From the NCBI GenBank assembly GCA_963576565.1, contig OY755047.1:26977171-27041170 (forward strand): DNA of 64,000 nucleotides, given 5' to 3'. Both the position numbers and the translations under genes were made by a program. The stretch's first letter is position 1. Each line of letters opens with the position of its first letter. Under the pieces are notes generated by a model. The model was not told the origin of the DNA. It did not search any database and was given only the letters and a program-made list of their open reading frames with translations. This document shows, one piece after another, positions 36,427 through 48,768 of the stretch. The DNA comes from Aspidapion aeneum (lineage: Eukaryota > Arthropoda > Insecta > Coleoptera > Brentidae).

Positions 36427-36960
36427 AATATTGATGATGATTTGATGATTCATATGTGAGTGGGCCTTGCAGCCCTTCCACTGCGACCACCAGTGGGTCT
36501 ATTGTTATTTACTTTTAAGTGGTTTCTCACCACTGTATGCCTAATCCTCCAAAAAGGCCGGCTATCAGTTTGGATGAGACACTGTTCAGATCTTCTGAGT
36601 CGATCTGAGGTTTACCGAAAGTATTCTGACGTAAACATGCAATAGCGGGACATTCGCACACTACATGTCTGACTGTTTCGTCATCCTCCATACAGAGTCT
36701 ACATTCGGTCTCTTCTGTTAGTCCCATTCTGTGCATGGGTACTCTAAGTCGACAGTGACCCGTAAAAAGACCAGTCACTATACGTATCTCCTGTGTGGTA
36801 AGTCCAATAATATTCTTGGCTCTGTTTCTACAAGGTCCTTTAATGAACTCTTTAGAGTGAACCAGTTCTGGTATATTTATCTAGTATTGTTGGAAGCTTT
36901 TCTCCATCCATTTTAATATGGTTGATTTAGCAGCATTGTATGATATCCCCAGGGCTGTGG
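36427..36960 (-). pseudogene. LINE C-terminus with zinc knuckle, copy A
   Basis: The minus frame at 36527-36778 reads VTGLFTGHCRLRVPMHRMGL and then a Cys-Cys-His-Cys motif (CRLC...HVVC), typical of the C-terminus of RNase H-bearing LINEs. It ends with an ATC-rich tail at 36427. It matches the end of copy C (52223-53086). The junction near 36960 marks truncation. Confidence 0.82.
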
Positions 36961-38650
36961 GATTCGGAGTTTCCTTTCCACTTGGGGAACATTTCCTTTC
37001 ATTTGTAAATTCGCCATGGTTGGGGGGTAGTGGCTTAAAAACACCACGCTTAATAGGCGTGTTGGTGAGTTTTTACTCAGCCACCCATTCTGGGACAACG
37101 CTGTATATGTTTAATCTTTTATATTTTTCCTGAAGAGTTGCCGCTACTCTATGTTTGCCGTATCGTGGACCTTCATCTCCACCTTCATACCGGTCTGTCT
37201 CCCCCGTATCACTGGAAAAGGGACCCTAGACATGTGCCAAACCCCCGGGACAGAAAGTACCTATAATCTACGAAAGGCAGATGTCGATTCATTTCCCCTG
37301 ATAGACATCTGGAGGTCTATCCGGTTTTATAAGTATACTACTCACACTGTATAACTCAATAGATTAAAGATTGGCAGAAATACCGGAAAGAAAATAAATC
37401 AGTTCAGTTTTGCGATTCTAATATATATTTTATTATATTGAAAAAGTTTAAATATCATGTCAAAAATTCTTGTTTTGTTTGAAGACTGAGAGAATACTGT
37501 AAATTCTAGAAATGTAAAAATCAGCAGCGTCAAATAATATAGGTTTTGTTGGAAAGGTATAAATTTGTCAATTTTTTAAAAGCTAATTTATAACCTTTTG
37601 GATTTACAATAAACATTCGAGGCTGGTTTTTGTCCATATGTAAAAGCCCACCACATTCTTTTTCCGTTTAAAAACAAACGATTTTTGGAAATCATTTTGA
37701 TTATTTTTTTCAAAATAATTATAACACTTAATTTATACCTTTACTGTAAATCATAACTTAAACAAATTTCGATTGTGTGTTGCATTTTTTAAGAAAACTA
37801 TAACAAAATATAAAAAAAAATTGTTCAGTTCGATAGCCTGTATCTAAAAAACACAGAGGTTTAATGCAAAATGTGACAGAAAAAATCCTTCTCTTGACCT
37901 TTTTCACCAACCCTTAATGTTTGACGCATCATTTAAATTAAACCCCGTATAACTCAATAGATGAGATTGTCCTATCCGAAAAATTGACGAGAAAAAAGAA
38001 TATATTGGAAAAACCCACCTTTATAAAAAGGAAATGAATATCTGGCAGATATTAAATTTTTGTATTCATAAGAGACCATTTTATCGCATATGGCGTTTTC
38101 TCGATTCTTGCAACCCTAACGATTGGCAGAAAGACTGGAAAGCAAAAAATTCAGTTCAGTTTTCCGACTCATTTTGTATAGTTTACGTATTTAGTCTTGA
38201 CTATTATAGCTAATAAGATTTACCTAACATACCACATAATACCATTCACAATTTAAAAAAAAATGTGTAATTTTTAATAAAAGTTGAATGAAAAAATAAA
38301 TGTTTGACTATCTGTCTAAATTTTAGCTGTATATGGTAGAAAAAACTTGAATGCAGATTTTAATGATGACGCCCATCTGTCGTGAACACAATAACTCTCA
38401 AACCATTAAACCGATTATTTATGCGTTTACGGGATTAGTTAGTTAGGGCGCAGAAACGTGGGGTAAATTTAAAAAAAATCATACTTAACTAAAAAAAAAT
38501 AGCATCTAGCGAAGCTAAACGCTCGGTTTTGAGATTTTAAAGGTTAACTATATTTTCAATAAAATTTGCCTTTGTTGTTTTTGTAGAGCTGCAGTTTTAA
38601 GGACGATAAACAGGAGTAAAAATAAATGGATCTATGACAGATCTGATACC
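36961..38650. repeat. Unassigned region with a direct repeat
   Basis: GTATAACTCAATAGAT recurs at about 37345 and 37949. GATTGGCAGAAA followed by CAGTTCAGTTTT recurs at about 37370 and 38115. This suggests one block duplicated and then interrupted. Frames on both strands at 36913-37354 are not recognisable. Confidence 0.5.
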
Positions 38651-39117
38651 TTCCTAGCTAGCTTATTTGCACACTTCAAGTAAAGCTATGATAATCAGCC
38701 TTGAAAATGGTTTTTACTAAATATCTCAGAAACTAAAGATCCAACGAAGTTTTTGGTTATAACACAAATTATTGAGCCAAATGTAGTCTACTATATTCCT
38801 AAAACTTCATATTGATTCGATGCTTCGTTAAAAAGTTGCATTTTAAAAAATTTTTAAGTGTCAAAAACCTGCCATTAGCATTATGGAGTTTGACCAAAAT
38901 CTAGTTAGCTCGTTAGAGTGTCCAACACTATTTTTCCTGAAAATTGTATTGTGTTACGGACAGAAAAAAAGTACACACCACAGACAGACGTCATGACGAT
39001 ATTGCTAGGATAGGTCAAAATACAGCCAAATAACACATTTTCGGCGTTATCTGAAAGAAAATTTTTTCGTCGAAAACAATACTTTCTCTAGCCAATGCTG
39101 TGCGGGCTCGGAAGGTA
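38651..39117 (-). mobile_element. Dispersed repeat family F, copy 2
   Basis: Reverse of copy 1: it begins ACCTTCCTAGCTAGC, contains CTAACGAGCT-type and GACAGACGTC blocks, and ends GCTCGGAAGGT. Overlapping short frames are not genes. Confidence 0.75.
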
Positions 39118-39301
39118 AAAAAGGAGAACTTTGGACAAAACTTTGGATAAAATGCTACACAATCAGTTTTTTTCAAGTGCAGTGCCGTTTTGGACTTAAA
39201 CACTCTGTATGTTTACCTTTTAAAATATATTTTATCTTTCTGAATTTAATATTATATACTTAGTTTATGATTTAATATTAATTCCTGGGATATAATACAC
39301 T
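39118..39301. other. Short unassigned spacer
   Basis: Nothing recognised. Confidence 0.4.
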
Positions 39302-40700
39302 TGAATCTAGGCTTGATGATGATTAATGATTCATATCTGAGTGGGCTTTACAGGTCTTATCACTGCGACCACCAGTCTATTGTGACTCTCTTTTTTGTGT
39401 TTTTTTTACCACTGTATACCTACGAGTTCGGCCTGAAACATAGTAGCCAATTGGCCGAGACTATGTTTTACCTCGACTTTTTCTTGAATACTTACAACTT
39501 CAACATTTTGGATCCGTCGGTTTACCAGAAGCTGTCGTTATTTGAAAAATTGGTCCTGCTTTTTAACCAACCTTCCCTCTCCGGGAAGATAATGTTGTAT
39601 GTTGTATAGCTTTATGCTGCACACCGTGTTGGGAATGACGTCGGAGTTGCATCTAACTCTTGTTCCCTTATTAGGGCTGTTGATATCACTTTGTTTGCAG
39701 TGCCATCCTGGTGGTTGGCTCTTATTCTGTATGTTGCTCTTCGTGCCTCCGCCTATGAGAAAATGTGAAGCGGAGGTAAGTTTAGTAAGTATTCAAGCGC
39801 AGTCGATGGGCTAGAGCTCATTGCACCACATATGGCAAGACTGGCTTGTCGTTGTAAGCTGGATAGTTTGGCCCTTGAGATTCTTTGATATCCCTTCTTG
39901 AACCAGACTAGTGCGCCATACGCAATCATTGGTCTGTTGACTGTTATATACAGCCAATACATTTGTGTGGGGCTAGTACCCCAGATTTTTCCGCAAATTC
40001 TTTTGCACGTCCATATGGACAATGTGGCTTTGCGGGTTACTTTTTCCATATGGGCATTCGAGGTAAGAGTTTTATATAGAGTGACCCCTAGGTATTTTCC
40101 CTCTGATGCAAATGGAATTCTTGCACCGTTAAGCTCCGAAGGTGTCAAGAAATCAAGCTTGCTTTTACGGATGAACGGTATAATTACTGTTTTGCTGGGA
40201 TTTACAGACATCTGTTCCCTGTCACACCAGTCTTTTACCGTGTTTATTACTTCTTGTACTTTTCCAGGGAATTCACTATCTGGAATGTCTCTAATGATTG
40301 CTCCTACGTCATCCGCGTATCCAAATACCTCTACATCCAGCGATTCCAAGATGGCAAGAAGATCATCGACCAGTAGAGACCACAGGAGGGGAGACAGAAC
40401 TCCTCCTTATGGACAACCTCTAGCAGCTTGGAAACTTACCATTTCATCGTTAAGAGTTGTTTCAATCACTCGATTCTGTGTACACCTGATGAATCCCGTG
40501 ATGGTGGATTCTATTCCTCAGGCGCACGCTGATGCAAAGAGGGAATTGGGTAGGTACTGCGACGCCTTTTGTATCGAGGGTTTCCTTGATTTTTCCAACA
40601 AGGTTGTTTAAAGCTAGTTCTGTTGACTTTCTTGGATATTTTATATCCGTCGGTATACCAGAAGCTATTGTTATTTTGTTTATCATATTAGAGGTTAATG
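39302..40700 (-). pseudogene. LINE reverse transcriptase plus RNase H start, copy B
   Basis: On the minus strand: LALNNLVGKIKETLD near 40590, a frame-shifted GGVLSPLLW block near 40400, then an open stretch (39753-40349) with the catalytic FGYADDVGAI, MSVNPSKTVIIPF and GKYLGVTLYKTL. A YTDG-type RNase H start follows at about 39530. The next ~100 bp jump to the 3' end with a TGATGATGA-rich tail, so most of RNase H is deleted. The 237-codon plus frame opposite it is a shadow. Confidence 0.9.
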
Positions 40701-41795
40701 CCGACTTTGAACATATACCCTTATAACAAAATAGATAGCAGCATGAGTGTACTAATAAAATCTCAGCAAGCAATAAATTAATAATGCTGTTCATATTTGT
40801 GAAAGCCTCAAGCATATCACGAGCATGGCGTGGGCATATTGGGTTAATATTTTTAAAATCAGAAAAAATAAAAAATCTAAAGATGTACGAAAGAAACGAT
40901 AAATTAGATTTGAAAAACACAGGTTGTAATCGAGAGGTAAAATTAGTTTCATTATTATAAAAACACGTTTCAGATTTTTGTCTCTCGTGGGTATACAACA
41001 AAAATACGGCCATCTCTTCTTCAGTTACTTATGCTTATATTTTATATGTAGATGTTAAGGTGTTCACTAAAAATCACATTTAACACAGCTACATATATAA
41101 ATTGTGTTATACAGTATTTGCTATTATAGATATCTGTTTATTTTTTATTTATTTAGATATGACTAAAATGTTAAAATTTGTCTTTTTCCTCGGTTTGTAC
41201 CTAATTTAAATACAGACAAAAAAACTGTGATAGGCTAAAGTTTTCACTTGATAATTATCAATAATTATTATGCAGAAATGCAACTTTGAAGCAGACTTTA
41301 GGCACCTATCTTATACAGATTTATTTTATTAAATGTTCCTCTATATGGCTGTCTATTTAAAGAATTAACTCCACACATCAATTTGTTTATACCTTAGTAC
41401 TATTAAAAATAATAAGTACATACCTATAACTTTTTCCAGGTTTTACATTTATACATTAACTTTTGTATTCTGGTTCTCGACAAACAATTGTATTAATTTT
41501 TTCTTAATGGACTAAATTTTGATTTACAATACACAATTTTTTGTAACTAAAAATAAAACAAATCTTTTATTTAATTTCTACAAATACACTTCGTAGTTTC
41601 TGAAGTGCGTTTAAGTAAAGAGAAGACTTACATTACATTGAAAAATAAAAGGTAAAAATATTTTTCTCCAAATATAGAAACTCACGACCCTTAGATTATT
41701 TATAATTGAAATCATGCTCAAATAATAAAGTTTTTATAACAAGTTCTGGGCGGAATCCTTTGACTTTAATAAGTTTGTCGCGTCTCTAATTCTTT
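40701..41795. other. Unassigned AT-rich stretch
   Basis: The minus frame entering here from the LINE has no recognisable protein beyond it. Confidence 0.4.
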
Positions 41796-41833
41796 AAAAT
41801 ATGTCATACATACACGGTCTCTAGTTTAAACTA
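41796..41833. mobile_element. Half copy of the 13.5 kb MITE
   Basis: TATGTCATACATACACGGTC followed by TCTAGTTTA matches one arm of the 13545-13630 palindrome. The other arm is degraded. Confidence 0.55.
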
Positions 41834-42009
41834 TCAGGGAGACCGAAACTCATTGTAACACGGGGCAAGTTGTAACACTATTTTTTTCTACAAAACGAAA
41901 AACGGGGCGAAATTATTTTATTACAGGCGGATCACACTTTTAAATCAAATTATTTGGCCCTAAACAGCAAATGAAGTCAGTGCAGTGTTTGTCCTTTAAG
42001 CAGGAAAGC

Positions 42010-42262
42010 ATATCGTCGACTTCCACACGTAGTGGCGTAACTGATATTATTTAAATTTTATCGGAGAGCCAAAAAAACCATAATGGTGCCTATGAAAAAT
42101 ACTAAAATATTTTAATGTTAACCAATATTTTATTTATTATTTTATATATTTATTTTAATTACAGAATTACATAAACCTAAATTTATAGCCAGAAAAAAAG
42201 CGTAAATCAAAATTGTTTCATATTTCAGATACGCCACTACGTGGAAACACCAACGATATATT
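42010..42262. mobile_element. Palindromic hAT-like MITE
   Basis: TTCCACACGTAGTGGCGTAA on the left mirrors ATACGCCACTACGTGGAA on the right, with ATATCGT further out on each side. The AGTGGCGTA core resembles hAT ends, but no clean 8-bp duplication was found. GGCAAGTTGTAA motifs lie near 41865 and 42433. Confidence 0.55.
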
Positions 42263-44642
42263 TTGGAACAAGTTGTAACATACTTATAAGTAAAATTAAA
42301 ACTGATTTGTTTGATTTTGGTTTGCGGAAAAATATGAGAGAGAGAGAAAGGGGTCAATTTTTTTATAAACACAATTTTTTTTATTTACATCTGCATTGTA
42401 TTTATTTAACAATAAAAAATACTAAAAAATTAAGCTTGGGGCAAGTTGTAATGTGCTTAACATTGCTCCGGAACTAAGCACAACATATACACCAATTAAT
42501 TATCTTTAAATATGTTCGTTTGTTTAAAATAAGGTCATATAAAAAAAGTTTTGAAATTGTTTAAAGAAAATAAGTTTGTTTAAGTATATCACTTATTAGG
42601 AATAACATATGATATCGCAGAGTCCAGTGGTGGTTCGTGGGGTGCCACAAAGCCATGACATAGGCTTATTTTTCTACAAAAAAAACGTTTTTTATTTTTA
42701 AAACATCCTAATATGTTTGATATTTTGTGCATTTCTTTCTCATTTGTAAAAAATATAGTAAACCCTGTGCAATGCAGTGGATCACACTCCGAATCGATAA
42801 CGTGCGACGCCTGGCTGACTCGCTGCCTGCCGTTAAAACGCAGAGGACCTGGGGGGTGAAATGTGTGCCGCTTGTCGGCTGGCGCCGTCGAACAGAGAGA
42901 GATTTTTACAAATACGAGCGACAGAGCTGGAAAATTTTTACATTGTTTAATGAAAAGAATTAACTTAAATTTGTGCCAGGCATGCCAGCCAGTTACTGTG
43001 CAGTTAGTTCTCTTATTCTAGTGCGTGGAGCATTTATGCTTTAATTTACGCCTTCTAAATTACGCAATAAAAAAGATATTCGTATACTCTACATACTGTT
43101 CTATTTTTTAAGTAAAAATGAATAACAGTTTAGGGACTTAAAAAACTCTTTTAGTGGTTTTTCGCTAGAGGAAAAACTAAAAGTTAAAGAATAAGGCCGG
43201 TCAACACCTGATTTAAAATTGAATTGACAAAAATCGCGTTGTCGTAAATTTAATAAAACTATTTGTTATAAAAATAATGTTTATTTTTGTAACTTTTTTG
43301 TAAATACCTATACTTAAAGACTATCCCAAGGATCTATGGCAAACTAAGGGTAAGTTAGGTTATTATTTAAATTAATTTAGCAGAATTTTTGATAAATTTT
43401 GAGTCATTTCATGGTGTAATTTGGGTAGGTCTGGGTTAGTTTCTTTAAAAAAAAGTGGCGTTAAAAACCCTCAAAATACTAAACGTATAATACAAAACTA
43501 TGCGCTATTGGTATTGCGCCACTAAAAAAATTGATCGATGCATGTTTTTAAAAATTTGACGCAGCACCCTGAATTTTTGTTTGAGTGACTTTCAAAATAA
43601 TAAGCCGCCACTGTAATGAAAACGAGTAGTAATACACTGTTAATTTATTCATAGAAATTCAATTACATTAAATTCTTTAAAATTTTAAACACCCTGTGTT
43701 CGAAACTAAAGCAGTTTAAGCAAACTCAAATATAAGCTAACTCTTTAAGCCAAATCCCCGACCTAATCCTTTTTGTTTCGCCCCAAATGTCAATTTTCAG
43801 TCAGATTTTCGAATTATTGCAGCCGTTTGCGTTCGCTTAAAATTTGTGCTGAGCCCAGGTTTTTTTGTTTTTCTGCGACAAAAAATAATAAAAAAAAAAT
43901 TGGGTTGTACCGAGGATTAAAATGTTACTCTTTTAATTTAGGACTCATTCACAATTCTCTTTAACCTACCAATAAACTTTATTTGACTAAAATAGCCTTA
44001 AATGTGGAACTCAGACCTAATTATCTTTTATTTCCCAGCACACAAGACATCTCTTAAATAAAATTTCAATTTTTTAAAAATAAACCAATATTCTGTTTGA
44101 CATATAGATAATATATTCAAAACATTTTCAGGTAATGGTGATTACTTTCGTTGTCGGTTTTTGTGATTTTTCAGTGCTTAGTCATAGGGGTTGTAAAGGA
44201 CAATTTGATCATTTTTACAGTACATTTATATTGAATCTTGGGATCCTTGGGGTATTGTCGGATAATCATATAGTGTAGTGATACGATAGCCAGGGAAATA
44301 GTGGGTTTGGGGTTTCCAGACGTCCCGATTTTTCACGATTTTCCCGCATTTGGACCTCTGTGTCTTTAGTTCTATTGTCCCGAAAACCCAATTCTGGCAA
44401 CTCTAAAAGTTTGGTTTATCCCAGCAAATAACTTTAAAATTTACCTACCATAAGCCAAATTAGACTAACTTAAAAGAATTTTTGTGAAAAATGTGTTGTG
44501 TTTTACTTAGGAATGTTCCTAAAGGCATAAAATATGATTTTTACAGACAAACTGTGAAATCAAGAAAGTTATAGTATAATTTAGCTTAGGGTAAGTTAAT
44601 GTAAGTTAATTTAATCTTATCTAAATTGCGAGACTGAACGAC
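42263..44642. other. Mostly unassigned
   Basis: CAGTGGTGGTTCGTGG at 42625 and AAGCCGCCACTG near 43602-43613 each look like a hAT end, but their flanks do not match, so they are not paired here. A CpG-richer patch at 42780-42960 has a frame with no domain. The rest is AT-rich. Confidence 0.4.
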
Positions 44643-44650
44643 CTTAAGTG

Positions 44651-44829
44651 ATAGGCGCACCCAGGGGGGGGGGTCGAGGCCCGCCTCCCCCAAGCCTAAG
44701 ATTTTTTAAACATTTTTTACATATTTCAAGAATAAAAAGATAAAATAGCATAAATATGACATCATGAGGTCTCGCCCCCCCCCCCAAGAAGCCTCGGCCC
44801 CCCGAGACATATTCCTGGGTGCGCCACTG
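44651..44829. mobile_element. GC-rich hAT MITE
   Basis: Ends GGCGCACCCAGG and CCTGGGTGCGCCACTG, with the 8-bp duplication CTTAAGTG at 44643-44650 and 44830-44837. The first bases of the 5' end are eroded. G and C runs sit just inside each end. Confidence 0.9.
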
Positions 44830-44964
44830 CTTAAGTGGATTCTTAGTTATCCAGTAGTTCTTTTTTTTTTTTTAAATTTGGTTATAATACCCTGTAATTG
44901 AGGTTATTTTATATACATGCTGGTAAATTTACGGCTCAAAAAATTGTGTTCCGGTTTTTTAGAG

Positions 44965-45117
44965 ATGCCAGGTCGTTGCCCCGTTCCAAATTGCAAAACC
45001 AATTACAGTAATCAAGGAAAAAGTTACTCAATTTTTAAATTTCCTAAAGATGGAGAACTTGTCTAGAAATGGATACATGCTATTAAGCGGGAAGATTTTG
45101 TCCTAAGCAATTGTGTG
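44965..45117 (+). pseudogene. THAP zinc-finger domain fragment
   Basis: It translates as MPGRCPVPNCKTNYSNQGKS, YSIFKFPKDGELV, a stop at 45063, then KWIHAIKREDFVLSNC. The opening Cys pair, the FP motif and the Trp match the first half of a THAP (C2CH) DNA-binding domain found in P-type transposases and host proteins. A pyrimidine-rich TTTTTTAG directly precedes it, like a splice acceptor. A family F repeat begins at about 45125, before the expected distal Cys-His. Host exon versus transposase cannot be decided. Confidence 0.75.
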
Positions 45118-45124
45118 TTTTTTA

Positions 45125-45753
45125 CCTTCCTAGCATGAGCAGCAATGCCTAGAGAAGGTATTATTTTCGATAAAAAAAAATTTTTGAGATAACGCGGAAA
45201 ATAATATGTTATTTGGGTGTATTCCGTGGCGGATCCAGTGGGGCGGCTTGAGGGGCTCGGGCACCCCCCCTCCAGACAATGATTATTTTATAGTTCTGCC
45301 GCATCACTTTTTTAAATTTGTTAACAAAATCTACTGAAGTTATCAATATTTTGAGGCTAAATTTAATCCGAAAAACTACAAAAATAAATAGCTTGGTATT
45401 TGCTGCCACTTTGGCCCCTTTCCTCAGGAAATTCTGGATCCACCACTGGGTGTATTTCGATCTATCTTAACAATATCGTCGTGATGTCTGTTTTGTGATA
45501 AATCCTAAACCTCTAAACCGATTTTCATTAAAGCATTAGGTAAAATAGTGTTCGACAATGTAACGAGCTCTTAGATTTTGGGCAAAATCGATTGATTCTA
45601 ATGCTAACTTTTTAACGGAGCATCACATTAATATGCAGTTTTCGGAATGTAGTAGACTGCATTACAATAAGACCTTTAGTTTCGAGATATTTACAAAAAA
45701 CTGTTTTCAAGGCTCATTTATCAAGTGTGCTAATAGGCTGGCTAGGAAAAAAT
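45125..45753 (+). mobile_element. Dispersed repeat family F, copy 3
   Basis: It starts TACCTTCCTAGCATGAGCAG, carries the blocks of copy 1 (CTAGAGAAGGTATTATTTTC, TAAACCGATTTTCATTAAA, TTTTTAACGGAGCATC) and ends GGCTGGCTAGGAA. A hAT MITE is nested at 45224-45448. Confidence 0.8.
45224..45448. mobile_element. hAT MITE nested in family F
   Basis: Ends CCGTGGCGGATCCAG and CTGGATCCACCACTG, with the 8-bp duplication GGTGTATT at 45216-45223 and 45449-45456. The minus frame inside is a composition artefact. Confidence 0.92.
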
Positions 45754-46146
45754 TTTTTATATTATATAAATATTATATTTCATTAATGTTTTTCTAGTTT
45801 GAAAAGTTTACGTAGTACACATATAAGATACTAGAAATTTATTTTAAAAAAACTATAATAACTTTCGCCTTTAATTCTCAAGAAGCCTTCCTCTTTTTTT
45901 CCCTTCTCCTGGTTTTAAGAGAAAAAATGTCTATGTCCATTAATAAATAATTTATTATTTATGAATAGCTACATATATGGATATAGTAATTACCAAAAAT
46001 GCATGAAATTTCAATCTTTTAAATATTCTTGCCACTGCAGAATACATTATTTGTATTTATTTGCAGTTTCAATCCAATAAATTCATCAATTTCAACAAAT
46101 TATACATAACCGAACGTGTGGCGGAATCATCGGCCGCCATCTTGGA
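45754..46146. other. Unassigned AT-rich stretch
   Basis: Nothing recognised. Confidence 0.4.
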
Positions 46147-47204
46147 TTCGATACCAGGCCTCTGTCGAGAAGGTGGTGATTGGCCTTGCAAACAGTTTTT
46201 TGTAAATATCTCAGAAACTAAACCTCCCATGAAGTTTTTGTTTATAATACAAATTATTGAGCAAAATACAGGCTACTATATTCCGATAACAGCATATTGA
46301 TGGAATGCTCCGTGAAAGAGCTGGCATTTTTAAAAAAATTTAATTGTCAAAAATCTGTCATCAGCATTAATGGATTTTGACCAAAATCTAATCAGCTCGT
46401 TAGATTTTACCTGAAAATTTTGTAAGAATCATATAAAAACACACACAGACATCCGACCACACCAGAGGCGGCTCGTCCGATGAGGCAAGTGAGGCGGCGC
46501 CTCACCAACTAAAAAAAATTAAAGTAAATTTTAAATTATTTATCAAGCTTTTTCGCCCTCTGCTACTTAAACTTTGTGTTGTTTCATTAAATCCCCAGAT
46601 AAAAAGGAACCTGCAACATGAAATGAATAAACTGAATCGTCACTCGCAACTCGCGCCTTTACATATTGACCCTAGCGGACTGAACCGAACTCTTCTGTGA
46701 CTCGCGCGCTTAGCTTGCATGGTTAGGTGAGGCGATTGTAAAACTGATAAATTTGTTTGCATCAGCATGCCACGCTGGCCTTACAAAATTTAAAGCAGAA
46801 AATCCTTAGTTTTTTGTTTTACTGGAATGCTTTTAACAATATAATATGAAATAATAAAATATTTCAAAAAAAATATTTTTCCCTGCATAAACTTGGCATT
46901 CGAATTCACTAAATTTTGGGTTTCCATGAGGCGGCAGGCAGCTCCGCGTCACTTACGCCGCGGGTGGTCATATCACGTCTGGTCCACATCACGTGGCAGA
47001 AATTTATTGAGGTCGTTTGAAGACGAAAAACTCTATAATGCGAATCTATCAACCAAATAAATTGCTGGTAAGATTTTGTCGCATCCATGCAAATTATGTA
47101 ACACCCGCCACCTGTTTTGAGTCATTTGCCAACCGATTACCTAATTAGTCATTGTTTTTAGCTTTTACTAAAACTTTGCTTATGCTGTTTTTTTATTAAA
47201 AAAA

Positions 47205-48036
47205 TGAGTTTTCCTCTACATGACAGTGTTGTATCATTGATAAATGTACAATTTCAATGCCTCAGTAATTTTGAAAAGACGGAAATCTTGAAAAATAGTA
47301 GACCAACGCCAGACTTAAATATTTTAAGTATAGACAAAAAAAAGTGGCAATGAGTTTTCTCGAAGCTTCAAATTCAGAGTCTACACTTATGGCACAAGGT
47401 TTTCTCAAAAACTGAAAGTTTTAAATTTCTTTTTTTGATTTTAATTTTTAAGATATTTACCACTACCAAAATATCCTGTATCAATTTTTGCAACAAGTTA
47501 ACCTAGATGTAAATATGTGCATCACTCAAGATAAGTATGAAGTTTTTAAAGATATATTCGAGAAAACTAAAAATGTAACAGGAGCTCCAATTGTCCTTAA
47601 AAATTCTGGGGAAAATATTTTTAAGGAATATAATTTATTATATTACGAAATTTTGGATAATATAACTTTTCAGTTACAAACAATGATTAAAGATTTTTTT
47701 TGAAAAATTACAATTTGTTGCAGTACTACACACCTCCAAGTTCGATGAATATTCGAAAAATTTTCCCAAAAATGTATTGATAGTTGCATATAAAAAAAAG
47801 TTTGATATTGACAAATTAAAAAATGAATTATCAGTAATTTATAAAGACTAACATTTTAAGTGCATAAAAGTTAAATCTATGTGAAATTTTTAGTGAAACT
47901 AAAAAATTTTGTAATCTTGTTTTAACCAGTTACGATCAAAAATGACACAAGATAAACTTTCCGCGCTGGCAATTTTTTCCATAGAAAAAGAACTTTTACA
48001 GACTTTGTATGAAAATGACAAATTTTACGACGTTAT
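47205..48036 (+). pseudogene. hAT transposase C-terminal half
   Basis: The open stretch at 47488-47703 is followed in new frames by VAVLHTSKFDEYSKNFPK, NVLIVAYKKKFDIDKLKNEL and finally KLSALAIFSIEKELLQTLYE. The last piece is the hAT dimerisation region. The N-terminal zinc finger and most of the catalytic domain are deleted or unrecognisable. The gene ends at the pogo-like insertion near 48038. Confidence 0.85.
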
Positions 48037-48039
48037 ACA

Positions 48040-48118
48040 GTCGAACCTCAATAACTCGAACCTCTCTATAACTCGAAACCTTTAAGTTTTGGTTGTCTCT
48101 TTAAGTTCGAGTTATAAT
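48040..48118. mobile_element. Truncated pogo-like MITE
   Basis: CAGTCGAACCTCAATAACTC and AAGTTCGAGTTATA match the MITE at 3149-3312. The final inverted end is missing. It is inserted after TA in the hAT relic. Confidence 0.75.
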
Positions 48119-48705
48119 TGATAAAAGTTTGTATTGTTAAAAGAAAGAAGGATACCGCTTGTTTACAAACTTTAATTTTTGTTTTTAGATTTAAAGTGAG
48201 TACCTAAGTATATTTATTTGTAGAAAATAAAATTTTTCGACAATCATGGAAAGGGAAAATTGGAAAAAAATACACATTGCATTTGACCATTTATTCCCAT
48301 TTCATGAAAGATTTTTAATTTTTGGCCTTGTTGCCTCATCAGTTTTACAAGTCACGAGCCGCCACTGGACCACACACACACATAGACAAACGTCACGACG
48401 ATATTACTAAGATAGGTCAAAATATCTCATAAAAGAAATCGTCAAAAATAATACTTTTTCTAACCATTACTGCACGGACTAGGAAGGCAAAAATGACATT
48501 GAGTGAACCAAACATTTCTTACAAGTTAAAATTAAAAAATATAGAGTCCATTTAACAAACACACATATTTGATGGTAAAATTCACTTAAAAGTGTGCAGA
48601 TTGTTAAAAAACAACCACAACTAGGTAGGTGTATTTAAAAAAAATCATTAAAGTAGGTTTCACCTATTTTTTCATTTTTTTTGATTTACCTTGTATCTTC
48701 TAGTC

Positions 48706-48768
48706 AGACAAGACACGATAAGGATGGAAATGCATTTTTCCGAAACACCGGTATCCGTGATTGACTTT
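48706..48768 (+). ncRNA. Hammerhead ribozyme, unit 1 (core damaged)
   Basis: Stem II GGAAA/TTTCC (48725-48741), the GAAAC box and a stem III ACA...TAT are in place. The cleavage position would be after 48755. The 5' core reads ATAAGGA instead of CTGANGA, so the essential G is lost and this copy is probably inactive. Confidence 0.65.

Larger units (their letters stand above)
46463..48367. mobile_element. 1.9 kb hAT transposon relic
   Basis: Ends CAGAGGCGGCTCGT and ACGAGCCGCCACTG, with the perfect 8-bp duplication GACCACAC at 46455-46462 and 48368-48375. It contains a decayed transposase and, inside that, a pogo-like MITE fragment. Confidence 0.95.
46147..48497 (-). mobile_element. Dispersed repeat family F, copy 4, split by a hAT element
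   Basis: The left part (46147-46462) and right part (48376-48497) form one reverse copy: AAATATCTCAGAAACTAAA, AATCTAATCAGCTCGTTAG, then GACAAACGTCACGACGATAT and a GACTAGGAAGGC end. The hAT at 46463-48367 sits between them. Confidence 0.8.

Noticed and set aside
39898..40611. 237-codon plus-strand open frame
   Set aside because: It is antisense to the LINE reverse transcriptase, which carries the real YADD motif.
42625..43613. CAGTGGTGG... and ...CCGCCACTG as one hAT element
   Set aside because: The 8-bp flanks differ (GCAGAGTC versus TAATGAAA).
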